Assembly (NCBI RefSeq): GCF_005405385.1
Contig: NZ_BJDY01000002.1
Coordinates: forward strand, 124,001 to 188,000
Reading direction: 5' to 3'
From: Lactiplantibacillus mudanjiangensis
Lineage (GTDB): Bacteria > Bacillota > Bacilli > Lactobacillales > Lactobacillaceae
Length of the DNA stretch: 64,000 nucleotides
The notes beneath the pieces were generated by a model. It was not told the origin of the DNA, made no database searches, and worked only from the letters and a program-made list of their open reading frames with translations. The position numbers and the translations under genes are program-made. Shown here in pieces: positions 8,066 through 17,408 of the stretch (the first letter of the stretch is position 1; every line of letters begins with the position of its first letter).

Positions 8066-11000
8066 ATGATGAGCACAAAGAACAAACGCAACCCCCAAAC
8101 TACTTCCAAAGTACACTACAAGATGTATAAAAAAGGTCGTTTCTGGTTATTTGCCGGTGTGATTGCCTTTACTTGGCAAGCCAATAGTTTAGCAAGTTAT
8201 GCGGATACGACGACAGATGCTAGTGCGACAAGCGAAAGTAGCCAAGTGGTGACCAATAGTGAATCGAGTGCTACAACCAATAGTAGTAGCGCTGACACTG
8301 CGACAACTGGAGCTGATACGACTTCAACCACACAAAAAACCAGTGCCACGACCGCTACAACAGAATCGACGGCTGCAACTACGACTTCAACTGATGATTC
8401 AAGTGCCGCATCGTCAACTAAAACTGACGACAGTAGTCAATCAACTGCGACGACTGATAGTTCGTCAACTGCAACCACGAACGCTGACACAACTTCAACG
8501 ACGGATAATAGTAGTAGCGCTGTGAAAGATGAAACTGACAGCAGCAGTAAAACGACTAATGCTACTGATTCATCGAGTGCATCAACTGATAATAGTGCAA
8601 CTGATCAATCAGATTCAACTAAGACGTCGACGGATACGACCACGGCTAAAGATACCACGACCGATGATCAAACCACGACTGATTCTTCAGATACCACTAA
8701 GACAGCCGATACTACGGATACCACAACCGTCGCCACTGATGACACCACTAGTACGGTGACTGATCCAACAACTACAACAGATACGACTACTGACACGACA
8801 ACTAACGACAATCAAGCGACATCTGATGAAACCGCAGTTAATGATGCCACGACCAATGTTAGTGACGTTACCACGGATACGACCGTTAGCGACGCAACCG
8901 ATACGACTTTAAACAATGCGGATGCCACGGCTACAGATAATACAGTTGTGACAACTACAACAACCACGGCTGACCAACAAGTTACCGATAAACGGAGTAC
9001 CTTATTACGGGCCGCAGCCACTGCCGCTGATGTTTCGGATATTGCGAGTGGGACATTTGGGACCAGCACTTGGCGGATCGACAGCACCGGAGTTTTACAT
9101 ATTGATGCTGGGACTTTTGCGGATACTAAGGGAACGAGTCCATGGGCGGCTTATGCCAATCAAATTACGTCAATTTCATTTGACGGGACAGTTGTTGCTG
9201 GGAGTGACAGTTCGAATTTGTTCTATAATATGATAAATTTAACTGCCGTATCGAATACGGATCAATTGGATACCAGCAATGTCACTAACATGTCACAGAT
9301 GTTTGAATATGATTCCAGCTTAACCACGCTTGATTTATCAAGTTGGGACACGAGCAATGTTACTGACATGACACAGATGTTTGGTGCTGCCACCGCTTTG
9401 ACTAGTGTAGATGTGTCAAACTTTGATACGAGCAAGGTAACCACTTTCTTGGGCATGTTTGATTCTGATAGCGCATTGACAAGCTTGGATGTCTCAAAAT
9501 GGGATACTAGTTCAGCTACTAATATGTCACACATGTTTTGGGATACTCGTGGTTTAACTAGTCTCGATGTTTCAAGCTTTGATACGAGTCATGTGACCGA
9601 TTTCTCAGCTATGTTTGATGGTGATAACGGCTTAACCAGCTTGGATCTGTCAAACTTTGATACTAGCTCGGCAACGGATATGAGTTACATGTTATCGGGA
9701 TTAACGGGTCTGACTAGCTTAGACGTTTCGAACTTTGATACTAGCAACGTCACGAATATGCAAGGCATGTTCTGGAGTGATTCAGGTTTAACCAGCTTGG
9801 ATGTGTCAAATTTTGATACGAGTAATGTAACCAATATGAGTTTAATGTTCTACCATGACACTGGCTTAACGAGTTTAGATCTGTCAAACTTTGATACCAG
9901 CAATGTAACGCTGATGAATAGTATGTTCGAAGGTGACTCAAGCCTAACAACCTTAGATGTGTCAAGCTTTGATACCAGCAAGGTTACTGACATGTCATAT
10001 ATGTTCTGGGGTGACAGCGCTTTAACTGCGTTGGATGTCTCGAACTGGAATACCGGTAATGTTACCGACATGCAAGAAATGTTTTATAATAACTCGAGTT
10101 TAACAGCCTTAGATGTTTCGAACTTTGACACGAGTAAAGTGACGAACATGTCATATATGTTTTGGGGTGATAGTGGCCTAACTTCTTTAGATGTCTCAAA
10201 TTGGGATACCAGCAATGTCACAACCATGGAAGCTATGTTTTACCATGCGACAGGTTTGACTTCTTTAGATGTCTCGAATTGGAACACCGGCAATGTTGAA
10301 AAAATGAATAGTGTTTTTGAAGGTACTACAAGTTTAAAGACTTTAGATGTGTCAAACTGGGATACGAGTTCAGCAACCACGATGGCGTTCATGTTCTGGG
10401 GTGATAGTGCCTTGACAGCCTTAGATGTGTCAAACTGGAATACCAGCAAAGTGACAAGCACTAGAGCGACTTTTTATGGGGTTTCCGGGGTTAGTGAGTT
10501 GGCAGTTGGTAACTGGGACATGGGTGCTAATACAGATATGACCACGATGTTTTCGGGTGATACCGGGTTAACCACCTTAGACGTCTCAAACTGGAATACC
10601 AGTAACGTGACGAACATGAATCAGATGTTCTATATGCCAACAGCGGGTACGAGTCACTTAACCACCTTGGATGTTTCCAAGTGGGATACCAGCAAAGTGA
10701 CGGACATGCATGGAATGTTCTATCAAAATGAATTGTTATCAGAGATTTCAGTTGGTGGCTGGGACACTAGTAACGTGACTGATATGGCCTACATGTTCTA
10801 CGACGACACCGCGGTTAAAGTTTTAGATGTCGGTGGCTGGGATACGCGCAACGTGACCACGATGCGGTCGATGTTCTACATGATTGATAGCGGGACTTCT
10901 AATTTAGTGGCATTAGACCTTAGCAGTTTTGACATGTCAAAGGTAACTGATGCGAAATTCATGCTCAGATATGATGGTAGTATTAAGACCTTGAAATTAG

Positions 11001-13447
11001 GGACTAACACGTACTTAATCACAAGTACTGGTAACGCCTACGTGCCAACCATTAGCACGACTGATTCAGCTTACACTGGTAAATGGGTTGGCCTGACAAC
11101 TGGTAATGTCTACACTTCAGCTCAATTAATGACGGCCTACTCATACTTGACTAAATCGGGTGTAGCCGATACCTACGTTTGGCAAACCGTTGATGGTTCA
11201 ACCACTTTGGAAGCCAAAGATACCGATGATTTAATTGCCGGAACCGATACGACTTGGTCACCAAGTGATAATTTCGTTTCTGGTACTGATGCAAACGGCA
11301 ATGCTTTGACTGTTAGTGATATGACCGTTATCGGCACAGTTAATACGAAGGTCGCTGGAACTTACAGTATTGTTTACTCTTACAAGGATTCAACTGGTTC
11401 AACGATTACGAGATTGGCCACGGTTGTGGTTAATAAGAACCTTGGGAGTTTAGATGCTAGTGATTCGACCGTTATTGCTGGCCCTGATACGACTTGGGAT
11501 GCTGGTCTCACAGTTACTGATGAATACGGTAATGCCGTTGATTCAAGCAAGGTTACTATTTCTGGCGCTGATAAAGTCGATACCACCACGCCTGGCGATT
11601 ATGACGTGACGTATACCTACACCGATGGCACTGGGACAGAATACACCAAGACCATCACAGTAACGGTTGTTAAATCAAAAGCGTCAGTTGATGCTGATGA
11701 TAAGACAGTGACGGTTGGTGACACTTGGAGTGCCGAAGACAGTTTCGTTGATGCGGCGGACGCTGACGGTAATGCGCTTGATTTTTCAGATGTAACGGTT
11801 GAAGGTGCCGATGATGTCGATACGACTAAAGCTGGCAGTTATGACGTCACATATAGTTACAAAGACTCAGCTGGCAACACGGTTTCTAAGACCATTACAG
11901 TAACGGTTGCGGATAGTAAAGTTTCTGTTGACGCTAACGATGCGAACTTAGTTGCTGGACCAGACACCACTTGGAGTGCCGAAGATAGCTTTGCTGGCGC
12001 CACTGATGCTGATGGCAATAGTGTTGACTTTGCCGATGTGACCGTTGAAGGTGCCGATGCAGTTGATACGACTAAAGCCGGTAGTTATAAAGTGACGTAC
12101 AGCTACACCGATGTCTATGGTAACAAGACGCAAAAGACGATCACGGTAACGGTTGCGGATACTAAAGCTAGCGTTGACGCTGACGACAGTACTGTGACGA
12201 TGGGTAGTAATGCCACTTGGAGTGCCGAAGATAACTTCAAGGGTGCTACTGATGCTGACGGTAACGCGATTGATTACAGTAAAGTCACGGTATCTGGTGC
12301 CGACAAAGTTGATTTAACCACGGCTGGCAGTTACGATGTCACTTATAGCTACACCGATGATGCTGGTAATACAGTTTCTAAGACGATCACGGTGACAGTT
12401 GCAGCCACTAAAGCGTCAATTGATGCGAGTGACACCACGGTCATGATTGGTAAAAATAGTACTTGGACAGCTGAAGATAGCTTTACGGGTGCCACTGATG
12501 CTAACGGTAATGCTATTAACTTCAGTGATGTGACGGTATCTGGTGCGGATGCGGTTGATTTAACCACAGCGGGCAGTTACCCAGTAACGTATAGTTACAC
12601 CGATGCCGCTGGTAACACGGTTTCTAAGACCATCACCATTAAAGTTGTGGCTAGTTCTGCAAGTTTAGATGTCAAGGACAGTACCATTACGGCCGGAGAT
12701 ACTTGGCAAGCCAGTGATAACTTTATTAGTGGGACCGATGCTGATGGCAACGCCTTAACCTTTGCTGATGTGACAGTTACAGGTGCGGATGCGGTTGATA
12801 CGACTAAAGCTGGCAGTTACGTTGTCACTTACAGTTATACAGATGCAACTGGTACCACCATCACTAAGACCGTCACGATCACGGTTGAAGCGGCTACCGA
12901 CGTCGATGAAGGCAACGGTAGTGGCAGTGATAACGGTAACGGCGATAATGGTAGTGACAATAATAATGGCGGTACGAACACTGACGATAACAACAGCAAT
13001 GGTGGTACTGGCACCGATACTGGTAATACCAATGACAATAGCGATACCAGCACGGGCGAAGATGATACTATCGATACTGGTAGTAATACCACTGACAAAG
13101 ATAATGGTAGCAAAGGGAGTACCACTGGCAAGAAAACAACTGTTACTGGTAAGAAGACTGCGGGTCAAACAGCTGGCACAACAGTTAAGAATACCAGCAA
13201 TGGTGGCACAACGATGAGCCAAGGCGCAACCATTACACCAACGGTTGCTAACCACACAACAAAGGCGCAAGCTACGGCAGTTTCCTTAAAGGCAGCACAA
13301 GCAGCCGCAACTAAGAACCAAGCAGGGACCTTACCACAAACTAACGAAAGTAATGCTGGCTTAGTTGGTTTGATGGGTGCCTTACTCTTGAGCTTGAGTG
13401 GCGTTGGTGCATGGTTTACAAGTAAACGTCGTCGGACTGAAAAATAG
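8066..13447 (+). CDS. Giant LPxTG cell-wall surface protein with DUF285 and bacterial Ig-like repeats
   Basis: A 1793-residue secreted adhesin-type protein. The N-terminus has a KxYKxGKxW-type signal (KMYKKGRFW, about residues 21-29) and a hydrophobic segment. Next come a Ser/Thr/Asp-rich low-complexity region (about 50-310) and 22 DUF285/BspA-like repeats with the core SNFDTSNVTNMSYMF (about 400-965). Seven Ig-like repeats of about 78 residues follow (about 1050-1608), each ending in variants of TVSKTITVTVA. An Asp/Asn/Gly linker leads to the sortase signal LPQTN (about 1756-1760), a hydrophobic helix and RRRTEK. The start follows AAGGAG at nine bases. KxYKxGKxW proteins are often glycosylated adhesins exported by specialised Sec routes. 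No SecA2 or glycosyltransferase genes lie nearby. The ligand is unknown. Confidence 0.93.
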   Translation: MMSTKNKRNPQTTSKVHYKMYKKGRFWLFAGVIAFTWQANSLASYADTTTDASATSESSQVVTNSESSATTNSSSADTATTGADTTSTTQKTSATTATTESTAATTTSTDDSSAASSTKTDDSSQSTATTDSSSTATTNADTTSTTDNSSSAVKDETDSSSKTTNATDSSSASTDNSATDQSDSTKTSTDTTTAKDTTTDDQTTTDSSDTTKTADTTDTTTVATDDTTSTVTDPTTTTDTTTDTTTNDNQATSDETAVNDATTNVSDVTTDTTVSDATDTTLNNADATATDNTVVTTTTTTADQQVTDKRSTLLRAAATAADVSDIASGTFGTSTWRIDSTGVLHIDAGTFADTKGTSPWAAYANQITSISFDGTVVAGSDSSNLFYNMINLTAVSNTDQLDTSNVTNMSQMFEYDSSLTTLDLSSWDTSNVTDMTQMFGAATALTSVDVSNFDTSKVTTFLGMFDSDSALTSLDVSKWDTSSATNMSHMFWDTRGLTSLDVSSFDTSHVTDFSAMFDGDNGLTSLDLSNFDTSSATDMSYMLSGLTGLTSLDVSNFDTSNVTNMQGMFWSDSGLTSLDVSNFDTSNVTNMSLMFYHDTGLTSLDLSNFDTSNVTLMNSMFEGDSSLTTLDVSSFDTSKVTDMSYMFWGDSALTALDVSNWNTGNVTDMQEMFYNNSSLTALDVSNFDTSKVTNMSYMFWGDSGLTSLDVSNWDTSNVTTMEAMFYHATGLTSLDVSNWNTGNVEKMNSVFEGTTSLKTLDVSNWDTSSATTMAFMFWGDSALTALDVSNWNTSKVTSTRATFYGVSGVSELAVGNWDMGANTDMTTMFSGDTGLTTLDVSNWNTSNVTNMNQMFYMPTAGTSHLTTLDVSKWDTSKVTDMHGMFYQNELLSEISVGGWDTSNVTDMAYMFYDDTAVKVLDVGGWDTRNVTTMRSMFYMIDSGTSNLVALDLSSFDMSKVTDAKFMLRYDGSIKTLKLGTNTYLITSTGNAYVPTISTTDSAYTGKWVGLTTGNVYTSAQLMTAYSYLTKSGVADTYVWQTVDGSTTLEAKDTDDLIAGTDTTWSPSDNFVSGTDANGNALTVSDMTVIGTVNTKVAGTYSIVYSYKDSTGSTITRLATVVVNKNLGSLDASDSTVIAGPDTTWDAGLTVTDEYGNAVDSSKVTISGADKVDTTTPGDYDVTYTYTDGTGTEYTKTITVTVVKSKASVDADDKTVTVGDTWSAEDSFVDAADADGNALDFSDVTVEGADDVDTTKAGSYDVTYSYKDSAGNTVSKTITVTVADSKVSVDANDANLVAGPDTTWSAEDSFAGATDADGNSVDFADVTVEGADAVDTTKAGSYKVTYSYTDVYGNKTQKTITVTVADTKASVDADDSTVTMGSNATWSAEDNFKGATDADGNAIDYSKVTVSGADKVDLTTAGSYDVTYSYTDDAGNTVSKTITVTVAATKASIDASDTTVMIGKNSTWTAEDSFTGATDANGNAINFSDVTVSGADAVDLTTAGSYPVTYSYTDAAGNTVSKTITIKVVASSASLDVKDSTITAGDTWQASDNFISGTDADGNALTFADVTVTGADAVDTTKAGSYVVTYSYTDATGTTITKTVTITVEAATDVDEGNGSGSDNGNGDNGSDNNNGGTNTDDNNSNGGTGTDTGNTNDNSDTSTGEDDTIDTGSNTTDKDNGSKGSTTGKKTTVTGKKTAGQTAGTTVKNTSNGGTTMSQGATITPTVANHTTKAQATAVSLKAAQAAATKNQAGTLPQTNESNAGLVGLMGALLLSLSGVGAWFTSKRRRTEK

Positions 13448-13462
13448 TCTCGATTAACTTTG

Positions 13463-13505
13463 AAAGAAACTCAATTCACTTTTGAATTGGGCTTCTTTTT
13501 TTGTT
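13463..13505 (+). terminator. Rho-independent terminator of the surface-protein gene
   Basis: AAAGAAaCTCAATTCA pairs with TGAATTGGGCTTCTTT and is followed by a run of T residues, 16 bases after the stop codon. Confidence 0.85.
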
Positions 13506-13603
13506 TTTGCTGTAAAGAACCAGTTGATTTTCAGAAAGCTTTAAACTTATGACATCAGTTCTATGCTACAATAGACAAATCTTATTGAATGGAGCGACAT
13601 GTT

Positions 13604-14329
13604 GTGAAAAAGTGGTTATTAACGAGTGGGATGGCGTTATTGTTACTAATCTTTATTCCGCTCAGTGCCTCAGCCCGAGTTGGCGGCAGTATGGGGGGCA
13701 GCGGTGGTTCAACGGGGAGTGGTCATAGCACGACCAGCACGGGAACCTATACGAATGATCGTGATGACTACTACTACGGACATCGAGGTTACGGCTATGG
13801 TGGTTATGGCTACGGTACGGGTACCGGACTCAGTATTGTGTTTTTCGGTTTCTTTGGCTTTTTAATCATTCGGCCTGGCTTTAGACGGTGGCGTGAAAGA
13901 CGCCAAACGGCTCCGACCAACACGATTGAATTACCTAGTGATTTTGAGGCAACCTTTGAACCATTCTTCTATAAGATGGAAGAAGCTTGGACCAAAAATG
14001 ATCTCACAACCTTACGGACGATGATGACGTCGCATTATTTTGCCAAACAACAACGCATTTTAAGAAAATATGCCCGTAAACATAAAACGGATCAATTAGA
14101 TGGTTTAGTAATTGTTAATCTAGAACAAGTGTTGACCGATAGTGATCGTCAGATTGAAGTAGTTGTCACGGCTCAGGCGCGTGATTACTTTCATTATGAT
14201 AATCGCTCCGAAGCCTTTAATCAGCGCGTTTACGAAGCGGCGAATATTGAACGATTTACTGAAGTATGGACATTGTCACAATGCAATGACGGTCAGTTAT
14301 TATTACACCATATTCGACCAGTTGCTTGA
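13604..14329 (+). CDS. Tim44-like domain membrane protein
   Basis: A 241-residue protein starting with GTG at 13604, nine bases after TGGAG. The in-frame ATG at 13589 overlaps that ribosome site and is rejected. It has a cleavable signal (KKWLLTSG to SASA), a glycine/tyrosine-rich extracellular stretch with GYGYGGYGYG (about residues 58-72), one membrane helix (LSIVFFGFFGFLII), then a cytosolic Tim44-like domain (about 115-240) containing FEPFFYKMEEAWTKNDLTTL. Tim44-like domains belong to the NTF2-like fold. Bacterial members of this layout have no settled role. It is flanked by terminators and probably monocistronic. Confidence 0.75.
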   Translation: MKKWLLTSGMALLLLIFIPLSASARVGGSMGGSGGSTGSGHSTTSTGTYTNDRDDYYYGHRGYGYGGYGYGTGTGLSIVFFGFFGFLIIRPGFRRWRERRQTAPTNTIELPSDFEATFEPFFYKMEEAWTKNDLTTLRTMMTSHYFAKQQRILRKYARKHKTDQLDGLVIVNLEQVLTDSDRQIEVVVTAQARDYFHYDNRSEAFNQRVYEAANIERFTEVWTLSQCNDGQLLLHHIRPVA

Positions 14330-14340
14330 TATTAATTGGA

Positions 14341-14375
14341 AATAGGCTGACGTTTAATGACGTTAGTCTATTTTT
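14341..14375 (+). terminator. Rho-independent terminator
   Basis: AATAGGCTGACG pairs with CGTTAGTCTATT around a short loop and is followed by T residues, just after the Tim44-like gene. Confidence 0.8.
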
Positions 14376-14386
14376 GTGACTAAAAC

Positions 14387-14430
14387 TTGTGTTTTTTACC
14401 TAAAATCATTATGATGTGTATATACACATC
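14387..14430 (+). promoter_or_regulatory. Promoter with an 18-bp palindromic MarR-type operator
   Basis: TTGTGT (14387-14392), 17 bases, then TATGAT (14410-14415). The perfect palindrome GATGTGTATATACACATC (14413-14430) covers the end of the -10 box and the start point. Repressor binding there would block initiation. It lies 15 bases before the MarR start codon, so autorepression is likely. Confidence 0.7.
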
Positions 14431-14445
14431 AAAGGAAGTGATGAG

Positions 14446-14877
14446 ATGACACAGCATCATTTTTACCAAACGTGCGCTTATTTTACGGCGGCACGATATA
14501 TGCGCAGTATCGAGCGGGTGGCGGACGCAACGTTTGCGCCTACGGGCTTGAAGCCAGCCTATAGCTACATCATGATGGCGTTAGAAGATACGCCAACGAT
14601 GACGATTATGGCCATTTCTGAGCAGCTGGGATATGAACGTTCGACGGTTTCACGTTTAGTGAAGGCCTTGGCTCAACGTGATTTAGTCCAATTAGCAACG
14701 GCTGGGCGCGCAACAACGGTTAGTCTGGGTCCGGCTAGCACCGATTTTTTGAAGCTTGCCAATCAATGTTTAACCGCATTCGGTGAACAGACCGATGCTT
14801 ATTTAGGTGCGGATAAGGCGCCGATGACCGCGTTATTAACAAAAAACAATCAGAAGTTACGACAACAATTATCATAA
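14446..14877 (+). CDS. MarR family transcriptional regulator
   Basis: A 143-residue winged-helix regulator. Its start at 14446 follows AAAGGAAGTG. The segment MTIMAISEQLGYERSTVSRLVKALAQRDLV (about residues 48-77) is a MarR recognition helix and wing region. Flanking helices (CAYFTAARYMRSIERVADATF at the N-terminus and the C-terminal FLKLANQCLTAFGEQ) would form the dimer. It is the first gene of a unit with glutamate racemase, 18 bases apart, and has a perfect palindrome over its promoter. Its ligand is unknown. Confidence 0.85.
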   Translation: MTQHHFYQTCAYFTAARYMRSIERVADATFAPTGLKPAYSYIMMALEDTPTMTIMAISEQLGYERSTVSRLVKALAQRDLVQLATAGRATTVSLGPASTDFLKLANQCLTAFGEQTDAYLGADKAPMTALLTKNNQKLRQQLS

Positions 14878-14895
14878 TATTGAGGAGGCCACTTG

Positions 14896-15678
14896 ATGGC
14901 AGATAAACGTGCCCCAATTGGGGTTTTTGATTCAGGTGTTGGCGGGATTAGTACGCTACAAACCTTAGCTAAAGTATTACCAAATGAAGATTTTATTTTT
15001 TACGGCGATTCAGCCAATGCACCATATGGAGAAAAAGATGCCACAACGGTTTGTCAGCTGGCAACCGATGTGATTGATGAGTTAGCCACGCAGGACGTGA
15101 AAGCTGTTGTGATCGCCTGCAATACCGCGACTAGTGCGGCTAAGCCACAACTGACTGCGGCCTATCCGGATATGCCCATTTTAGGGATCGAACCAGCCTT
15201 AAAAGAGGCTGTCGATGCTGGTAAGCAACATATTTTAGTGATGGGGACGCCATTGACCCTGAGTTTGCCAAAGTATCGAGCACAGTTAGCAAAATTTGGG
15301 CCTAAAACCAACATCTATTCGTTACCATGTCCAGGCCTAGCTGATCGTATTGAATTAGGGTCGGCGGGGTTGCCAAAAATTAAAGCATTATTGGCGGATC
15401 TCATGGCACCGATGTTAGAACATCCGATTGATGCGGTCGTTTTAGGCTGCACGCATTACCCATTCATTCAGAACCTGATTACGGCTAAGTTCGAGCAACC
15501 AGTGACCGTGTATACGGGGTATGAAGGGATCGCCCGTAATTTAACGGCCCAATTACAAGAACAAGACTTGTTACGGTCGGTCAATAATGATCGTCAAATT
15601 CAGTTTATGAGTAGCCGGAATACTGCGACTGAATTGGCCTTATATCGGGATTTGTTTGAACATGGGATTCAAGCATAG
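14896..15678 (+). CDS. murI: Glutamate racemase
   Basis: A 260-residue cytosolic enzyme that makes D-glutamate for peptidoglycan by interconverting L- and D-glutamate without cofactor. The N-terminal GVFDSGVGG motif, the first catalytic cysteine in VVIACNTATSA (Cys75) and the second in LGCTHYPF (Cys185) are all present, so it should be active. The ATG at 14896 follows GAGGAGG seven bases upstream. Only 18 bases separate it from the MarR gene, which suggests cotranscription and control by the upstream palindrome, an unusual context for this essential gene. Confidence 0.96.
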   Translation: MADKRAPIGVFDSGVGGISTLQTLAKVLPNEDFIFYGDSANAPYGEKDATTVCQLATDVIDELATQDVKAVVIACNTATSAAKPQLTAAYPDMPILGIEPALKEAVDAGKQHILVMGTPLTLSLPKYRAQLAKFGPKTNIYSLPCPGLADRIELGSAGLPKIKALLADLMAPMLEHPIDAVVLGCTHYPFIQNLITAKFEQPVTVYTGYEGIARNLTAQLQEQDLLRSVNNDRQIQFMSSRNTATELALYRDLFEHGIQA

Positions 15679-15780
15679 GCGTTAGTTGCGAAATGGTAAA
15701 AAAGCATCATTTTACTAGGAAAATACGTCTAAAAAGACTATATTATATAATTAGTTTATAGAAGTGGAGTACCGAGTAAG

Positions 15781-16557
15781 ATGGGTAAACAAGTGCAAAA
15801 GCGTTTTATCATGGTTTATCATGTCCTGATTACGATCCTTACCTTGTGGTCGGTGGTCAATGTTGTCTTGATGTCCTTTCATTGGGGAGCATGGCACACT
15901 GAAAAAGCTATCGCGGATGGGTTATTGTTATTTTTTGCGGTCGATTATTTTGTGCGTCTGGGGACCACTAATGATCGTAAAATGTTTTTAATTCATTCGG
16001 CTTTTGACTTGATGGGGATTATTCCGATGCATCCGGTGTTTGCGTTGTTTCGGCTTGGCCGTTTAGCACGGTTAATTCGGTATCATCATTTGTTCTACCG
16101 GCTCGGGCTGGATGGCAAATGGTCACATGATTTTCATCGTTTTATTTATAGTACCGGCTTTATTTATCTATTTTCGATTAGTATTGCGATTATTGTCCTC
16201 AGTGCGTTATTGTTTTCTGTTTTTGAGCATCAAAGCTTGTCAGATTCATTATGGTGGGCGATTACGACGGCGACCACGGTTGGTTATGGTGATGATACGC
16301 CGCATACCGCGGTAGGTAAGGTGATTGCCGTTGGCCTGATGTTCGGTGGGATTGGGTTTATCGGGTTGTTAACCAGTACAATTACCGACTTCTTCACCAA
16401 TCCAGCAACATCTTCAGCCGATGATGACGATTCAGTGACCGTATCGACGACTGATATGGCCGCGTTATTAACGAAGTTAGATACGCTGACGAAGAAAGTT
16501 GACCGGTTGCAAACTGAGGTTAAACGATTAGAAAATAAGCCAAAATCAAAGAAATAG
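15781..16557 (+). CDS. Voltage-gated-type potassium channel protein
   Basis: A 258-residue membrane protein. The selectivity filter TTVGYGD lies at about residue 167, between two strongly hydrophobic helices. Four more hydrophobic segments precede it, including an arginine-rich one (LFRLGRLARLIRYHHLFYR) that looks like a voltage-sensor S4. The C-terminus (about 230-258) is a short charged coiled coil that may drive tetramer assembly. No RCK/TrkA-N domain is present, so it resembles simple Kv-type bacterial channels. The ATG at 15781 has a TGGAG site. It likely lets potassium pass in response to membrane potential. Confidence 0.9.
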   Translation: MGKQVQKRFIMVYHVLITILTLWSVVNVVLMSFHWGAWHTEKAIADGLLLFFAVDYFVRLGTTNDRKMFLIHSAFDLMGIIPMHPVFALFRLGRLARLIRYHHLFYRLGLDGKWSHDFHRFIYSTGFIYLFSISIAIIVLSALLFSVFEHQSLSDSLWWAITTATTVGYGDDTPHTAVGKVIAVGLMFGGIGFIGLLTSTITDFFTNPATSSADDDDSVTVSTTDMAALLTKLDTLTKKVDRLQTEVKRLENKPKSKK

Positions 16558-16616
16558 TGTAGGTTAGTTGGATCTAAAATTTAAGTCTTAAAAAACGAGT
16601 TAAATAAGCTTAATAT

Positions 16617-16654
16617 ACCGATCATGTCGCAAGTTAGCGGGATGATCGGTTTTT
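16617..16654 (+). terminator. Rho-independent terminator
   Basis: ACCGATCAT pairs with ATGATCGGT and is followed by TTTT, downstream of the potassium channel gene. Confidence 0.8.
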
Positions 16655-16749
16655 GTGTTGGTTAGCTTAACGAATAAGTCGTGCTTACTAGTCAGCTAAT
16701 GCTAGTCCGTGTATAGTAGGGCGCACCAATATCAAGGAGTGTGATTGGG

Positions 16750-16980
16750 ATGAGGCGTAAAAAATACTGGGGACTGGGTTTCTTGAGTTTAGTCGGACTG
16801 TTAATCTGTCTATCACTACCGGCGCGAGCAGGAACTCCACTTATGGATAGCCGCTTTAAATCTCTGCATGAGTCTCAAGCGGTGCGAACGATGAAGGTCA
16901 ATCTTATGGGTGCGGCCATTATTACCGCTAGTGGCGGGTTAGGGCTGATTTGTTGGTATCGTGCGAAACATTATGAGTGA
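16750..16980 (+). CDS. Small exported or membrane protein, unknown function
   Basis: A 76-residue protein. AAGGAG at 16733 supports the ATG at 16750 rather than the GTG nine bases earlier. It begins with a basic stretch (MRRKKYWG), a hydrophobic core and a possible signal-peptidase site after LPARA. A second hydrophobic helix (MGAAIITASGGLGLICWY) lies near the C-terminus. No family is recognised. Terminators on both sides make it a single-gene unit. Confidence 0.6.
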   Translation: MRRKKYWGLGFLSLVGLLICLSLPARAGTPLMDSRFKSLHESQAVRTMKVNLMGAAIITASGGLGLICWYRAKHYE

Positions 16981-16983
16981 TGG

Positions 16984-17040
16984 AAAAGCATCTGCTATTC
17001 GTAAGCTAGTGAAAGCTAGAGGCCGATAGCAGATGTTTTG
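16984..17040 (+). terminator. Rho-independent terminator with extended stem
   Basis: CATCTGCTAT pairs with ATAGCAGATG, followed by TTTTG. It begins almost at the stop codon of the small membrane protein gene. Confidence 0.75.
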
Positions 17041-17408
17041 TTAGTTTTAAATAATGAAGGTACGCTTATGGACGAAAAAGTGGTTAAACAAAGTGCCCAA
17101 AGACAAGTTACTAATAAATGTTGATAACGACTTTTGTTAATTGCAAATTAGAAATAATTAATATATTTTCATGGCTTTTGCATTAAGAGAAAACGTTAGA
17201 ATAACAATATTTATACGCATTGTAGCTTTATTTGCTTGCTATTAATTATTTTCAGGTGGTTTGCTAGTCTAATTTTCAGTGAATTTTTTTGTAAAACTAA
17301 TATTTTCGGAAGATTGCTTACAGCTATTATGATCTCATATACTAATACTTGTAATTACATAGAAACAATCAGTTTATTTGAAATTAATAAAATGAAAGTG
17401 GGATCAAC
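17041..17408. other. AT-rich intergenic stretch without a supported gene
   Basis: The 368 bases are markedly AT-rich. An 18-codon frame from 17068 follows GAAGG but is too short to defend as a gene and may be a relic. No repeat or clear operator was found. Confidence 0.4.

Noticed and set aside
8259-13270. Many antisense and alternative-frame open frames inside the adhesin gene
   Set aside because: They arise from the repetitive Ser/Thr/Asp and DUF285 codons. They lack ribosome sites and give low-complexity translations.
17068-17124. An 18-codon frame after the small membrane protein
   Set aside because: It has a weak GAAGG site, but the length gives no basis for calling a gene.
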